Shown here piece after piece: positions 45,568 to 54,018 of a DNA stretch of 64,000 nucleotides (positions within the stretch are counted from its first letter, which is position 1; every line of letters starts with the position of its first letter). The notes under the pieces were generated by a model. The model saw only the letters and a list, made by a program, of their open reading frames with translations, was not told the DNA's origin and made no database searches. The stretch comes from Enterobacter vonholyi. GTDB lineage: Bacteria > Pseudomonadota > Gammaproteobacteria > Enterobacterales > Enterobacteriaceae. The stretch lies in NCBI RefSeq assembly GCF_008364555.1, contig NZ_VTUC01000006.1, positions 186,001-250,000 of the forward strand, read 5' to 3'. The translations under genes were made by a program, and so were the position numbers.

Positions 45568-46467
45568 CTACAGCAGCTGTTTGCTACGCAGGAAATCGCG
45601 GGCGACCTGCTGCGGTGACTGATGGTCGATATCCACCTTTTTGTTTAGCTCGGTGATAACGTCGTTGTTGAGCTGGGCCGAGAGGGTGTTGAGCGCCTCT
45701 TCCAGGCCGGGGTTGGCCTCCAGCGTGTCTTTACGTACCACCGGCGTCACCGCATAGCTCGGGAAGAAGCCTTTATCGTCTTCTAGCACCTTGAGGTCGA
45801 AGCCTTTCACGCGCCCGTCGGTGGTGTAAATCAGCCCGGCGTCGACGAAGCCGTCGCGCACCGCGTTATAGACCAGGCCGGGGTCCATCTGACGGATCTG
45901 CGGGCGGTCCAGGTCCATCTTATAGGCGGCCTGAAGCGGCTTCATGCCGTCGCTACGCCCGGCAAACTCCAGGTCTAAGCCCAGCAGCCAGTTTTTGTCC
46001 GGGTTGGTTTTACGGATCTGCTCAATCTTCGCCACCATCTCCGACATGGTATTGATATGTTCCGCCTCGGCGCGCTTGCGCTGCATGGCGAAAGCGTAGG
46101 TGTTATTCATGTCGGCGGGCTTGAGCCAGACCAGACCGTGCTTCGCGTCCAGGCGTTTCACCGTCTCCCAGGACTCCTGCGGCGACATGCGCTTGTTGAT
46201 GTGATTAAAGATGATGAGCGACGTGCCGGTGTACTCCCAGGTCATATCAATCTGCTTGTTGATCATCGCGTTGCGGGAGATCACCGTGGCGATATTGGTT
46301 TGCGGCTGCACCTGGAATCCTTTCTTCTGCAGGTACTGCACGGTCATCGCCGAGAGAATGTGCTGCTCGGTAAAGCTCTTGGTCGCCAGAATCAGCGGGG
46401 CCGCGATGGTCTGGCCGGTGAACAGCGCCGCGGCACACAGCGCCGCCAGGCCGGATATCAGTCTCAT
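45568..46467 (-). CDS. osmX: Osmoprotectant-binding periplasmic protein OsmX
   Basis: A 299-residue OpuAC/ProX-type solute-binding protein with a signal peptide ([20 protein letters not shown], cleaved after IAA). The ligand domain starts [20 protein letters not shown] and includes the [10 protein letters not shown] block of the quaternary-amine binding clade. It delivers glycine betaine-like solutes to OsmW/OsmY. It lies 18 bases after osmY. Confidence 0.93.
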   Translation of the reverse strand: MRLISGLAALCAAALFTGQTIAAPLILATKSFTEQHILSAMTVQYLQKKGFQVQPQTNIATVISRNAMINKQIDMTWEYTGTSLIIFNHINKRMSPQESWETVKRLDAKHGLVWLKPADMNNTYAFAMQRKRAEAEHINTMSEMVAKIEQIRKTNPDKNWLLGLDLEFAGRSDGMKPLQAAYKMDLDRPQIRQMDPGLVYNAVRDGFVDAGLIYTTDGRVKGFDLKVLEDDKGFFPSYAVTPVVRKDTLEANPGLEEALNTLSAQLNNDVITELNKKVDIDHQSPQQVARDFLRSKQLL

Positions 46468-46485
46468 AAAAGCTCCTTGTTATTG

Positions 46486-47196
46486 TTATCGGGGGAGATG
46501 GGGACTCATCACGCGACCCAGCGCCGCCAGCAGGGTATCGAGGATCAGGGCGAACAGGGCGGTGGCAGCCGCGCCGAGGATCAGGGTCGGGAAATCGTTC
46601 AGGTAAATGCCGGGGAAAATTAGCTCGCCGTAGCTGCTGGCGCCAATCAGGAACGCCAGCGGCGCGGTACCAACGTTAATGGCGGTCGCAATGCGAATGC
46701 CGGAGAGCATCACCGGCCAGGCGGCAGGCAGCTCAACCTGGCGCAGACGCTGCCATTTGGTCATCCCGATGCCGTTTGCCGCTTCCAGCAGCGACGGCGG
46801 GACCGAGCACAGCCCGGCATAGGTATTGCGGACGATCGGCAGCAGCGAGGCGAGGAACAGGGCGATAATGGCGGGCGTATCGCCAATGCCGATCACCACC
46901 ATCGCCAGTGCGAGCACGGCCAGCGGCGGCAGCGTGTTGCCTACGTTGAAGATTTGCATCACATATTCGGCGATACCCCGTGCGGCCGGGCGGCTCAGCA
47001 GAATACCGGCCGGAATACCCACCATCAGGGCAAAGAACATTGATGAGAAAACCAGAATCATGTGCTGTTGCCCGAGGTAGACCAGGTCAACCTGACGCGC
47101 CTTGATCGTTTCCAGTCCGATACCCCAGACGAGGAGGGCGAGGACCACGATAATGGCGCCGACAAACAGCAGCGAACGTTTGAGTAAAGGGTGCAT
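46486..47196 (-). CDS. osmY: Osmoprotectant ABC transporter permease OsmY
   Basis: A 236-residue permease with several helices and the EAA loop (VPPSLLEAANGIGMTKWQRLRQVELPAAWPVMLSG). The start MHPLLKRSLLFVGA at 47196 has GGAG about ten bases upstream; eight further codons lie in frame above it. First gene of the operon osmY-osmX-osmW-osmV as transcribed here. The name follows Salmonella OsmU; it is unrelated to the periplasmic chaperone called OsmY in E. coli. Confidence 0.92.
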   Translation of the reverse strand: MHPLLKRSLLFVGAIIVVLALLVWGIGLETIKARQVDLVYLGQQHMILVFSSMFFALMVGIPAGILLSRPAARGIAEYVMQIFNVGNTLPPLAVLALAMVVIGIGDTPAIIALFLASLLPIVRNTYAGLCSVPPSLLEAANGIGMTKWQRLRQVELPAAWPVMLSGIRIATAINVGTAPLAFLIGASSYGELIFPGIYLNDFPTLILGAAATALFALILDTLLAALGRVMSPHLPR

Positions 47197-47412
47197 TGCG
47201 GTGTGTCTCCCTGTGCGCATGCGTTATAGCAACCACCGGTTGCCTGTTGTTATGCCATGTTTCGGCAGGGGTATTTCACCTATAGCAAGCGTTTGGGAAG
47301 GGTTCCAGCGAAGGGGTAAAATCAGTAACCCTATGAAAACAGTGGCAACCTTAAGCCAGGCCTTACGGCGAAAGGCCTGATTGTGTGGCGGGCAGAATAG
47401 TCCTAAAGCGAA

Positions 47413-47443
47413 TCTTTAGATGTGACAACGTCACATCTAAAGA
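47413..47443. terminator. Perfect 14-bp hairpin between osmY and the DUF1275 gene
   Basis: Positions 47413-47426 pair without mismatch with 47430-47443 (TCTTTAGATGTGAC and its complement) around AAC. It follows the minus-strand DUF1275 gene by 29 bases and is the best terminator candidate there, although the T tract on the minus strand is interrupted (ATTCGCTTT). Confidence 0.6.
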
Positions 47444-47472
47444 GATCTTACACCGAAAAAAGGTCATTATCT

Positions 47473-48210
47473 TCATAGAGTGGCACGCACCCGTCGAACC
47501 CGCGACGAGACGGTGATAATTGATACCACGGCGACAACCGCAAGCATCAACCCCAGCGCCAGCATGGCGTTGAAGCCAATCCATCTGAACAGCAGCAGCC
47601 CCGCGATACCGCCCGTAATGAACGAAAACAGGGTGGTTAAGTGGGTTTTTAGCTGACTTTTTTGCGCCGCCGTATCTTTGGAGTAATCCCTGCGCAGCAT
47701 CGCGACCATGACGGAGGCCAGGGAAATCCCCGCGTCCGTTAGCGTGCCGGTAATGTGCGTCGATCTCACTCGTCCGCCGGAAAGCTGCGTGGAGGTGGAA
47801 TTATGAATGCCCATCAGAAAGCAGAGAAAAAGAATAATTTCGCGGTTGTTGTTGAGAGCATGGAAATACATTTCGTAGAAGGAAACGCCGGTCAGTAATA
47901 TCCCCTCGACAAAAAGGATCTGGCAAAAAACCAGCCTGACGTTATGGATAATACCCCATATGACAATTGTGCGCGCAATAATGGCGCCAGCCACAAATGA
48001 GAGAATAATCGAGCCGAAGAAAATAATATCGCTCAGATCGGTAGAAGAAACTTCGCTGGATAACTGTGAGGTGTTGCCGGTCATGTGTGAGGGAAAAAAA
48101 CCAAATGCCCCAAGGGCGATGGCGTTAAGCAAACCTGCCGAGGTCGCCAGCCAGAGAGCAAGCCGGCGATCCTCCTTATGCGTTCGTTCTTTCTTGAGTC
48201 TTATCAGCAA
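47473..48210 (-). CDS. DUF1275 (YoaK-like) membrane protein
   Basis: A 245-residue inner-membrane protein with about six helices. The family motif GFFPSHMTGNTSQLS and the later HITGTLTDAGISLASVM match DUF1275. Function is unknown in this family. No ATG is available at the N-terminus; TTG at 48210 is preferred because GGAGG lies five bases before it, giving LLIRLKKERTHKEDRRLALW; a further TTG at 48264 keeps the frame open but lacks a site. It stands alone between the osm operon and a GST gene. Confidence 0.8.
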   Translation of the reverse strand: MLIRLKKERTHKEDRRLALWLATSAGLLNAIALGAFGFFPSHMTGNTSQLSSEVSSTDLSDIIFFGSIILSFVAGAIIARTIVIWGIIHNVRLVFCQILFVEGILLTGVSFYEMYFHALNNNREIILFLCFLMGIHNSTSTQLSGGRVRSTHITGTLTDAGISLASVMVAMLRRDYSKDTAAQKSQLKTHLTTLFSFITGGIAGLLLFRWIGFNAMLALGLMLAVVAVVSIITVSSRVRRVRATL

Positions 48211-48369
48211 GAATACCTCCGGGTTGAGCTTTGCCTGCCTATTCAGGCTAGCAAAGCGATTCAACGGGCTGTCCAGGATATGGCTTAATTATTATTCCCT
48301 CTGACGACTTTCAGGGTTTCGTAATTAAATAAAACAGCCTCGTTGCGGTATTCATTCAGGCATTAAGTT

Positions 48370-48993
48370 TTACACCATGCCGTTATTGCCGTGACGCAAA
48401 AATGCCGGACGCTGGTTAAGGCGCTCGAACCACGCCTCAATGGCGGGCACGCCTGGCTTATCAAACGGCGTCATTTTCCAGCGATTCACCGACAGCCCAA
48501 GCACGACGTCCGCAAGGGTAAACGTCTCGCCCGCCGCAAAAGCCCCGGTGCGCTGCAGCTGGTTTTCCAGAATGGTGATGCAGTGGTTCCACTCCTTGAT
48601 TCCCGCCGCAATGCGCTCAGGGTCGTTAAAGTCCGGGTTTTTACGCCCCAGGGCCGGGAAGACATAGCGCCAGGCGTTGTTAAATTCAGTGGCCTGCCAG
48701 TCCATCCAGCGCTCAACGTTGGCGCAGGCCTGCGGTTCTGTGGGCAGCAGATCGTGACGTTCGGCCTTGCGCGCCAGATAACGGCAGATGGAATTGGACT
48801 CCCACAGCACGAAATCGCCATCAATCAGCACCGGCACCATGGCGTTGGGGTTCAGTGCGCGGAAGGCATCCGTTTCCGTCGAGGCAAAACCGCTGCCGTA
48901 ATCTTCCTGCTGATAGGCTATGCCCGCTTCTTCGCAGGTCCAGAGCACTTTACGAACGTTGATGGAAGTGGTTTTGCCGAGGATGCTGATCAT
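48370..48993 (-). CDS. Glutathione S-transferase family protein (GstB-like)
   Basis: A 207-residue cytosolic GST. The thioredoxin-like N-terminal domain has the glutathione-site blocks TTSINVRKVLWTCEEAGI, NPNAMVPVLIDGDFVLWESNSICRYLARK, and the C-terminal helical domain has FTLADVVLGLSVNRW. The Thr/Ser-Ile-Asn start resembles E. coli GstB, which acts on haloacetates, so a similar conjugation or dehalogenation role is possible. No partner genes. Confidence 0.9.
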   Translation of the reverse strand: MISILGKTTSINVRKVLWTCEEAGIAYQQEDYGSGFASTETDAFRALNPNAMVPVLIDGDFVLWESNSICRYLARKAERHDLLPTEPQACANVERWMDWQATEFNNAWRYVFPALGRKNPDFNDPERIAAGIKEWNHCITILENQLQRTGAFAAGETFTLADVVLGLSVNRWKMTPFDKPGVPAIEAWFERLNQRPAFLRHGNNGMV

Positions 48994-49136
48994 TGCGCAG
49001 GTGTCCTTTAATGGATGTTATTGTTTAAAAACAATACACCAGATGTGCCAGAGAGGTTGGGGCAAAATTTGGTGGGGGCAACTGAAGGTAGTAGTGCGAA
49101 GCACTTTCGGAGAGCACTTCGCAGTCTAAAACTGAT

Positions 49137-49568
49137 TTAAACAGGCTGTTGGCTACAGTGGCTGGTATAGAAACTTATACCGTTTCCATCCGGATCCTGC
49201 AGGGAAAAATAATGATGTCCAAATAGAGTTTCCTGCGCAATTTCCTGAGCTGAATATCCCTTTGCGATGAGGCCAGTTCGATACGTTTCAAGTTCCGATC
49301 TGGAATGGCCCGCGATCATGAGATCAATTTTTTCTGCAGCAAAATCTGGCCGCTGACCAACGCGGCTGATATGCAGACTCTGCGTTTCAGGCACATCCTT
49401 TTCGGTCAACAATAATTGGGTGCCGCCGCGTAACTCAATAATCGCCATGCCCGGAAATTTGTCGAGCGCACGCAGGCCTAGCCCCTGGTAAAATGCATAG
49501 CTGGCATCAACATCGTTCACTTTCATCACAAAATGTGCGAGTGCTGCAGAGGGTAATAATTCATTCAT
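49137..49568 (-). CDS. VOC/glyoxalase-like protein divergent from a TetR gene
   Basis: A 143-residue vicinal-oxygen-chelate fold protein. It has the paired beta-alpha-beta pattern (AHFVMKVNDVDASYAFYQGLG and HHYFSLQDPDGNGISFYTSH); His12 and the C-terminal FYTSH region are possible metal ligands. Such proteins include glyoxalases, dioxygenases and drug-binding resistance proteins; the sequence does not decide. The ATG at 49568 has AAGG upstream and gives the family start. The promoter region shared with the TetR gene holds two palindromes, so it is probably the repressed target. Confidence 0.8.
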   Translation of the reverse strand: MNELLPSAALAHFVMKVNDVDASYAFYQGLGLRALDKFPGMAIIELRGGTQLLLTEKDVPETQSLHISRVGQRPDFAAEKIDLMIAGHSRSELETYRTGLIAKGYSAQEIAQETLFGHHYFSLQDPDGNGISFYTSHCSQQPV

Positions 49569-49643
49569 TTTCTTGCCTTTCATAGGCTTATCAGGAAATG
49601 AACGCATTGCAATCTTGTCGGGCAAGGCTTGCAGTGCTAATGT

Positions 49644-49655
49644 GACTGGCCAGTC
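49644..49655. promoter_or_regulatory. TetR operator candidate 1
   Basis: GACTGGCCAGTC is a perfect 12-base palindrome in the VOC-TetR divergent promoter region. It shares GACTG/CAGTC arms with the second site 25 bases away (centre to centre). Confidence 0.65.
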
Positions 49656-49667
49656 GAAAACATTATC

Positions 49668-49681
49668 CGACTGATCAGTCG
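49668..49681. promoter_or_regulatory. TetR operator candidate 2
   Basis: CGACTGATCAGTCG is a perfect 14-base palindrome, 20 bases before the TetR start codon. With the site at 49644 it forms a tandem pair, consistent with autoregulation and control of the divergent VOC gene. Confidence 0.7.
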
Positions 49682-49700
49682 AATTAAGCAAGGGGAAATC

Positions 49701-50261
49701 GTGACGCGCAAAAAAGAAATCGATCGGGAGCTGGTTTTAGATGCTGCTGAAAGCATCATCCTTGAGTCTGGAGGGCGCGTATTTACGCTGGATGCCGTCG
49801 CGGAACGTGCTGGCATCAGTAAAGGCGGCCTTGTGTATACCTTTTCATCAAAGGATGGCCTGATTTACGCCGTGCTTGAGCGCGAAGTGACGCGTTTCCA
49901 GCAGGCAGTCAGTCAGCGTCTTACAGCTACCGCCGCAGGGCCACGAGAATTAATTCTTGCGCACATCGAGGAAGCGCTGGAGGAAGAGGATGCCGTAACA
50001 CAGATGGCGGCGTTTCTTATTACGGCTCTCGTGCATGCGCCAGGTATGCTGGCGCCCGCTCGCAACCTGTATCGCACACTCCTCGAACCGCTATGCGAGG
50101 CTGGAGAGGAGATGGCCGATGTCAGGCACGCGTTTCTCGCTGTAGAAGGCATATTCCTGCTACGCGGACTGGGGCTCGCTGATATCCCGGCAGGCGAAAT
50201 AAAATCGGTATTGCGTCACGCGCGTGAAATGATTTTGGCGGCGTTGGCACGAACCTGCTGA
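49701..50261 (+). CDS. TetR-family transcriptional regulator
   Basis: A 186-residue TetR regulator. The N-terminal helix-turn-helix is LVLDAAESIILESGGRVFTL followed by DAVAERAGISKGGLVYTFSSKDGLIYAVLE; the rest is an all-helical ligand domain. It starts with GTG at 49701; AAGGGGA at 49690-49696 is well placed. Divergent from the VOC gene over two tandem palindromes. The ligand is unknown. Confidence 0.92.
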   Translation: MTRKKEIDRELVLDAAESIILESGGRVFTLDAVAERAGISKGGLVYTFSSKDGLIYAVLEREVTRFQQAVSQRLTATAAGPRELILAHIEEALEEEDAVTQMAAFLITALVHAPGMLAPARNLYRTLLEPLCEAGEEMADVRHAFLAVEGIFLLRGLGLADIPAGEIKSVLRHAREMILAALARTC

Positions 50262-50269
50262 GACAATAC

Positions 50270-50302
50270 AATAAAAGCACCTGTTCAATAGATGCTTTTA
50301 TT
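50270..50302. terminator. Bidirectional terminator between tetR-like and asd-like genes
   Basis: AATAAAAGCA (50270-50279) pairs exactly with TGCTTTTATT (50293-50302) around a 13-base loop, between the convergent stop codons. Its A/T arms supply a T tract in both directions. Confidence 0.75.
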
Positions 50303-50315
50303 CAGAAAATATGTC

Positions 50316-51434
50316 TTAGATTTTGCCCAGCAGAATATTCAACATGCGGCGCAAGGGCTCCGCCGCTCCCCACAATAGCTGATCGCCAACCGTCAGAACC
50401 GAATATATTGGATCGTTGTTGAGAGACATTTTCTTGTAACGGCCAATACCAACCTGAAGCGAACCGCTGATATAAGCCGGGGTCAATTTACTGACGCTTT
50501 CAACCTTGTTATTGGGCACATAGTTAACCCAGGGATGAGAATGCGTCACTAACGCTGCAAATTCTTCTTCGCTGACGTCACGCCTGAGCTTCATGGTGAT
50601 TGCGGCGCTGTGGCAGCGTATCACGCCAACACGAATACACAATCCATTTACCGGGATCGCACCAGGAGACAAACCAAGAATTTTGTTTGTTTCGGCTTCA
50701 CCTTTCCACTCTTCACGGCTATTACCATCCCCTAAATCGCTGTCAATCCACGGTATAATGCTGCCCATTAAAGGCGCGCCGAAATTCTGTATCGGCATGT
50801 CAGCGCTATTAATTAACGCACTGACTTTATTGACTAAAGGCAGCACTGAACCTGATGATGCCAGTTCATCAGAGGACAAATGCTCACTGATCCAGGCACT
50901 TTGAACAATTAATTCCCTGACATATTGCGCTCCCGCACCTGATGCAGACTGATAGGTCATAACGCTCATCCATTCGATCAGGTCAGCCTTAATCAACCCT
51001 GCCAGCCCCATAAGACTCAGCGTGATGGAACAGTTGCCACCGACAAAAAGTTTAATTCCCTCTTTAACGGCACGATCAATCGTGGGGCGATTGACGGGGT
51101 CGAGAATAATGCAGGCTTTCTCATCCATCCGTAGCGCTGAGGCCGCGTCAATCCAGTAGCCTTGCCAGCCACAATTAATCAAAGCAGGATAGATTGCTTT
51201 TGTGTAATCACCGCCCTGACAGGTAATGATGATATCCATTTCGGCCAGGTCACTGATAGAATTAGCATCTTTGAGTGTGTAGCTGACGCCGCCAATGACT
51301 GGACCGGCGGCCCCGGCGCTTGAAGTACTGTAAAAATGCGCTGAGATATCGTCGAAGTCGTTCTCTTCGACCATTCTCTGTAATAAAACAGAACCAACCA
51401 TTCCTCGCCAACCAACAATACCAACCTGCTTCAT
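50316..51434 (-). CDS. Aspartate-semialdehyde dehydrogenase paralogue
   Basis: A 372-residue Asd-family enzyme, which would reduce aspartyl phosphate to aspartate semialdehyde with NADPH for lysine, methionine and threonine synthesis. The N-terminal GIVGWRGMVGSVLLQRMVEE nucleotide motif, active-site Cys135 (VGGNCSITLSLMGLAGL), SREEWKGEAETNKILG and the catalytic His in VIRCHSAA are present, so it looks functional. It is about the length of E. coli Asd but clearly diverged and stands alone, with a lower GC content than its neighbours. The housekeeping asd is expected elsewhere, so this is probably an acquired second copy. Confidence 0.87.
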   Translation of the reverse strand: MKQVGIVGWRGMVGSVLLQRMVEENDFDDISAHFYSTSSAGAAGPVIGGVSYTLKDANSISDLAEMDIIITCQGGDYTKAIYPALINCGWQGYWIDAASALRMDEKACIILDPVNRPTIDRAVKEGIKLFVGGNCSITLSLMGLAGLIKADLIEWMSVMTYQSASGAGAQYVRELIVQSAWISEHLSSDELASSGSVLPLVNKVSALINSADMPIQNFGAPLMGSIIPWIDSDLGDGNSREEWKGEAETNKILGLSPGAIPVNGLCIRVGVIRCHSAAITMKLRRDVSEEEFAALVTHSHPWVNYVPNNKVESVSKLTPAYISGSLQVGIGRYKKMSLNNDPIYSVLTVGDQLLWGAAEPLRRMLNILLGKI

Positions 51435-51739
51435 TTGTTTAGCCTTATCAACGTTACAAGAATGTTAATTTCCGCAGCAGGTTATATCTCATCCAAACAT
51501 GAAGATCACTACGAACTGCAGCTAATTCCTTCATTATTAAAATGTTTCATAAGACATCAGCAATATTTATACCTGATGCAGCCATCAGTTAAAAAACGAT
51601 CGCAGGCATGACGTGCAATGACTGTCAATTAAGAATGAAAGAGCAATTATTAAGAAACGAATCTCTGGCAAAGGGGGAGCCCGGAATTGGCTGCCGGGCC
51701 TGGTGAATAGTTCAAAATTGGTGATGATTGTTCAGACAA
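51435..51739. other. AT-rich intergenic region between asd-like gene and yebG
   Basis: About 305 bases without a credible gene. It should contain the asd-like promoter and the yebG end. A short GC hairpin (51679-51684 with 51694-51699, GCCCGG/CCGGGC) is a weak terminator candidate for yebG. No repeat or other motif was recognised. Confidence 0.5.
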
Positions 51740-52057
51740 TCAGGCCGCCTTCACTGCCCTGATTTTTTTCGTGTCAGCCGCATCGGATTCTGTTTTATCC
51801 GCTACCGCTGGAGCAGTGAGATCGGGAAGCTTGCTGGTACGAAGAATATGCTGCACGGTCTCTTTCTGCTCGGCGAGATACAGGCCAAGATTTTCAGCCT
51901 GCGTTTCATCCATCTGCATTCCGCTTTGCAACAGCCAGTCGGTGAACGCGTCGGCCATATCAAGCAGCTTGTCATGAGCGTCAGCCTCTTTCTTACTGGC
52001 AAATGTCATTTTCTCTTCACCTTTTCTTACGACAACAAATTTTGTTTCAACAGCCAT
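51740..52057 (-). CDS. yebG: SOS-regulated protein YebG
   Basis: A 105-residue small protein that follows E. coli YebG at the N-terminus (MAVETKFVVVRKGEEKMTFA, SKKEADAHDKLLDMADAFTDWL) and through LGLYLAEQKETVQHILRTSKLP, then has a low-complexity charged tail. YebG is a DNA-damage-inducible protein of unknown molecular role, with DNA binding reported. A LexA box identical to that of umuDC lies 15 bases before the ATG. In E. coli yebG sits beside purT, so its place next to rarA is different. Confidence 0.92.
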   Translation of the reverse strand: MAVETKFVVVRKGEEKMTFASKKEADAHDKLLDMADAFTDWLLQSGMQMDETQAENLGLYLAEQKETVQHILRTSKLPDLTAPAVADKTESDAADTKKIRAVKAA

Positions 52058-52071
52058 CGTTCACCTCGCTA

Positions 52072-52091
52072 TACTGTATTTATATACAGTA
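52072..52091 (-). promoter_or_regulatory. LexA (SOS) box upstream of yebG
   Basis: The plus strand reads TACTGTATTTATATACAGTA; CTG-N10-CAG is intact. It lies 15 bases upstream of the yebG start and is the same 20-mer as the umuDC box. Confidence 0.94.
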
Positions 52092-52127
52092 TATCAGCAA
52101 CAGATCGATGTTGCAGCAAAATATGCA

Positions 52128-52481
52128 TTACTGGCGAAGCTGCTGCGTTTCGGGGCCACCTATACTGCGCCGCCATGCCCCAGGCGCCTGACCATACTGA
52201 CGCTTAAAGCTGCGGTTGAAGGACTGCTGGGAATCAAAGCCCAGCGCGATCGCCACGTTCAGAATCGGTTCGTCGCTGTGGGATAACCGCTCAACCGATT
52301 TTTGCAGCTTTTGCGCGCGAATATACCCGGCGAGGGGATAGCCCGTATGCTCTTTGAACAGGCGCTGGAGGTGCCATTTCGAGTAGCCGGAACGCCTGGC
52401 GACGGTCTCAATGTCCAGGCGACTGTCCAGGTTGTTGTCGATCCAGTCGAGTAAATCATGCATAAATGCGCCAGTGTTCAT
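52128..52481 (-). CDS. rarA: AraC-family activator RarA
   Basis: A 117-residue MarA/SoxS/RamA-type activator consisting only of the two helix-turn-helix AraC domain. Helix 1 motif RSGYSKWHLQRLFKEHTGYPLAGYIRAQKLQ is that of the Mar/Sox/Ram group; the second is ALGFDSQQSFNRSFKRQYGQAPGAWRR. Its position divergent from oqxAB identifies it as RarA, which in Klebsiella raises oqxAB (and acrAB) expression and multidrug tolerance. The ATG at 52481 matches the family; sixteen in-frame codons above it lie in the promoter region. Confidence 0.86.
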   Translation of the reverse strand: MNTGAFMHDLLDWIDNNLDSRLDIETVARRSGYSKWHLQRLFKEHTGYPLAGYIRAQKLQKSVERLSHSDEPILNVAIALGFDSQQSFNRSFKRQYGQAPGAWRRSIGGPETQQLRQ

Positions 52482-52818
52482 CTGGTTACCCCCACGCAGC
52501 GGATGAAAAAGTATCTTTGTCTGTTGCATTTAAAGGTGGCGCGTTTTTTCAGTAATTGCAAGTTTTATTGTTGCATTTAAAACCCTGACCGAAACGGGTC
52601 TTTTCACATCCGCTCAAATAGCACATAAAGTGCAACAATTATTCTTGCACTTAGTTAAGCGCCTTCCTACAATCGCCGCGAATAGTGTATTCGCAACTGT
52701 TACAGTTTTGTGGCGATGAACGACACAAATGGCCTGAAGACAGCCCCCGGACAAAGGAAGTGGCGCGGTGCCTCCTGCTGCGTCTTGCCCGGTGGCGACA
52801 ATTACTGGAATAAAAATA
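52482..52818. promoter_or_regulatory. rarA-oqxA divergent control region
   Basis: About 337 bases with several related motifs: direct repeats TGTTGCATTTAAA at 52522-52534 and 52569-52581, and an inverted repeat AAGTGCAA-N9-TTGCACTT at 52628-52635/52645-52652. All share a TTGCA(T/C)TT core. They are candidates for sites of OqxR (Rrf2 dimer) and RarA. No other gene is seen. Confidence 0.6.
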
Positions 52819-53994
52819 ATGAGCCTGCAAAAAACCTGGGGTAACTCTCCTCTGAGCGCGCTGGGGGCCATGTTGCTCTCCGTGCTGCTCGTCGGATGCG
52901 ATAACAGCGTCGCGCAAAATGCCGCGCCACCTGCGCCTGCCGTGAGTGCCGCTGACGTGGTGGTGAAATCGATTAGCCAGTGGGATAGCTTTAACGGCCG
53001 GATTGAAGCGGTGGAGAGCGTTCAGCTGCGCCCGCGCGTTTCCGGCTACATTGATAAGGTGAATTACACCGACGGCCAGGAAGTGAAGAAGGGCGAGGTG
53101 CTGTTCACCATTGATGACCGTACCTATCGCGCCGCGCTGGAACAGGCGCAGGCGAACCTGGCAAGAGCCAAAACGCAGGCCAGCCTCGCGCAAAGTGAGG
53201 CTAACCGTACCGATAAGCTGATCAATACCCATCTGGTCTCACGGGAAGAGTGGGAGCAGCGACGTTCGGCTGCCGTTCAGGCGCAGGCCGACATTCGCGC
53301 CGCGCAGGCGGCGGTTGACGCAGCCCAGCTCAACCTGGACTTCACCAAAGTGACCGCGCCTATTGACGGTCGCGCCAGCCGGGCGCTGATCACCAGCGGG
53401 AACCTGGTGACTGCGGGCGATACCGCCAGCGTCCTCACCACGCTGGTCTCGCAGAAGACGGTGTACGTCTACTTTGACGTGGACGAGTCAACCTATCTTC
53501 ACTATCAAAATCTGGCCCGCAGCGGGCAGTGGGCGTCCAGCAATCACACGGCGCTGCCGGTTGAGATTGGCCTGACGGGCGAGGAGGGTTATCCCCATCA
53601 GGGCAAAGTGGATTTCCTGGATAACCAGCTCACGCCGAGCACCGGGACCATCCGCATGCGCGCGCTGCTGGATAACTCACAGCGTCAGTTCACGCCAGGG
53701 CTGTTTGCCCGCGTACGCCTGCCGGGCAGCGCGGAATTCAAAGCCACGCTGATTGACGACAAGGCGGTGCTGACCGATCAGGATCGTAAATACGTTTATA
53801 TCGTCGATAAAGAGGGGAAAGCACAGCGTCGCGACATTACGCCGGGTCGTCTGGCAGACGGTTTACGCATCGTGCGGCAGGGGCTGAATCCTGGCGACAA
53901 AGTCATCGTCGAGGGTTTACAGAAAGTGTTTATGCCGGGTATGCCGGTTAACGCCAAAACCGTTGCCATGACCGCCACCAGCGCCCTCAACTGA
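52819..53994 (+). CDS. oqxA: Multidrug efflux membrane-fusion protein OqxA
   Basis: A 391-residue periplasmic adaptor of the OqxAB-TolC pump, which exports quinoxalines (olaquindox), fluoroquinolones, chloramphenicol, trimethoprim and other compounds. The N-terminus MSLQKTWGNSPLSAL and lipobox LLVGC (Cys27) show a lipoprotein. Lipoyl halves (RPRVSGYIDKVNYTDGQEVK and FTKVTAPIDGRASRALITSG) and hairpin (ALEQAQANLARAKTQASLAQ) are present. Sequence follows Klebsiella OqxA very closely and has the same length. The ATG at 52819 is chosen by that match; the open frame continues upstream. It is 24 bases ahead of oqxB. Confidence 0.95.
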   Translation: MSLQKTWGNSPLSALGAMLLSVLLVGCDNSVAQNAAPPAPAVSAADVVVKSISQWDSFNGRIEAVESVQLRPRVSGYIDKVNYTDGQEVKKGEVLFTIDDRTYRAALEQAQANLARAKTQASLAQSEANRTDKLINTHLVSREEWEQRRSAAVQAQADIRAAQAAVDAAQLNLDFTKVTAPIDGRASRALITSGNLVTAGDTASVLTTLVSQKTVYVYFDVDESTYLHYQNLARSGQWASSNHTALPVEIGLTGEEGYPHQGKVDFLDNQLTPSTGTIRMRALLDNSQRQFTPGLFARVRLPGSAEFKATLIDDKAVLTDQDRKYVYIVDKEGKAQRRDITPGRLADGLRIVRQGLNPGDKVIVEGLQKVFMPGMPVNAKTVAMTATSALN

Positions 53995-54018
53995 TCCCTT
54001 GACCTGAGAATCCAACCC

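Noticed and set aside
47421..47435. CRP-binding site (TGTGA...TCACA)
   Set aside because: The half-sites are separated by five bases instead of six and are embedded in a longer hairpin stem, so a structural role is more likely.
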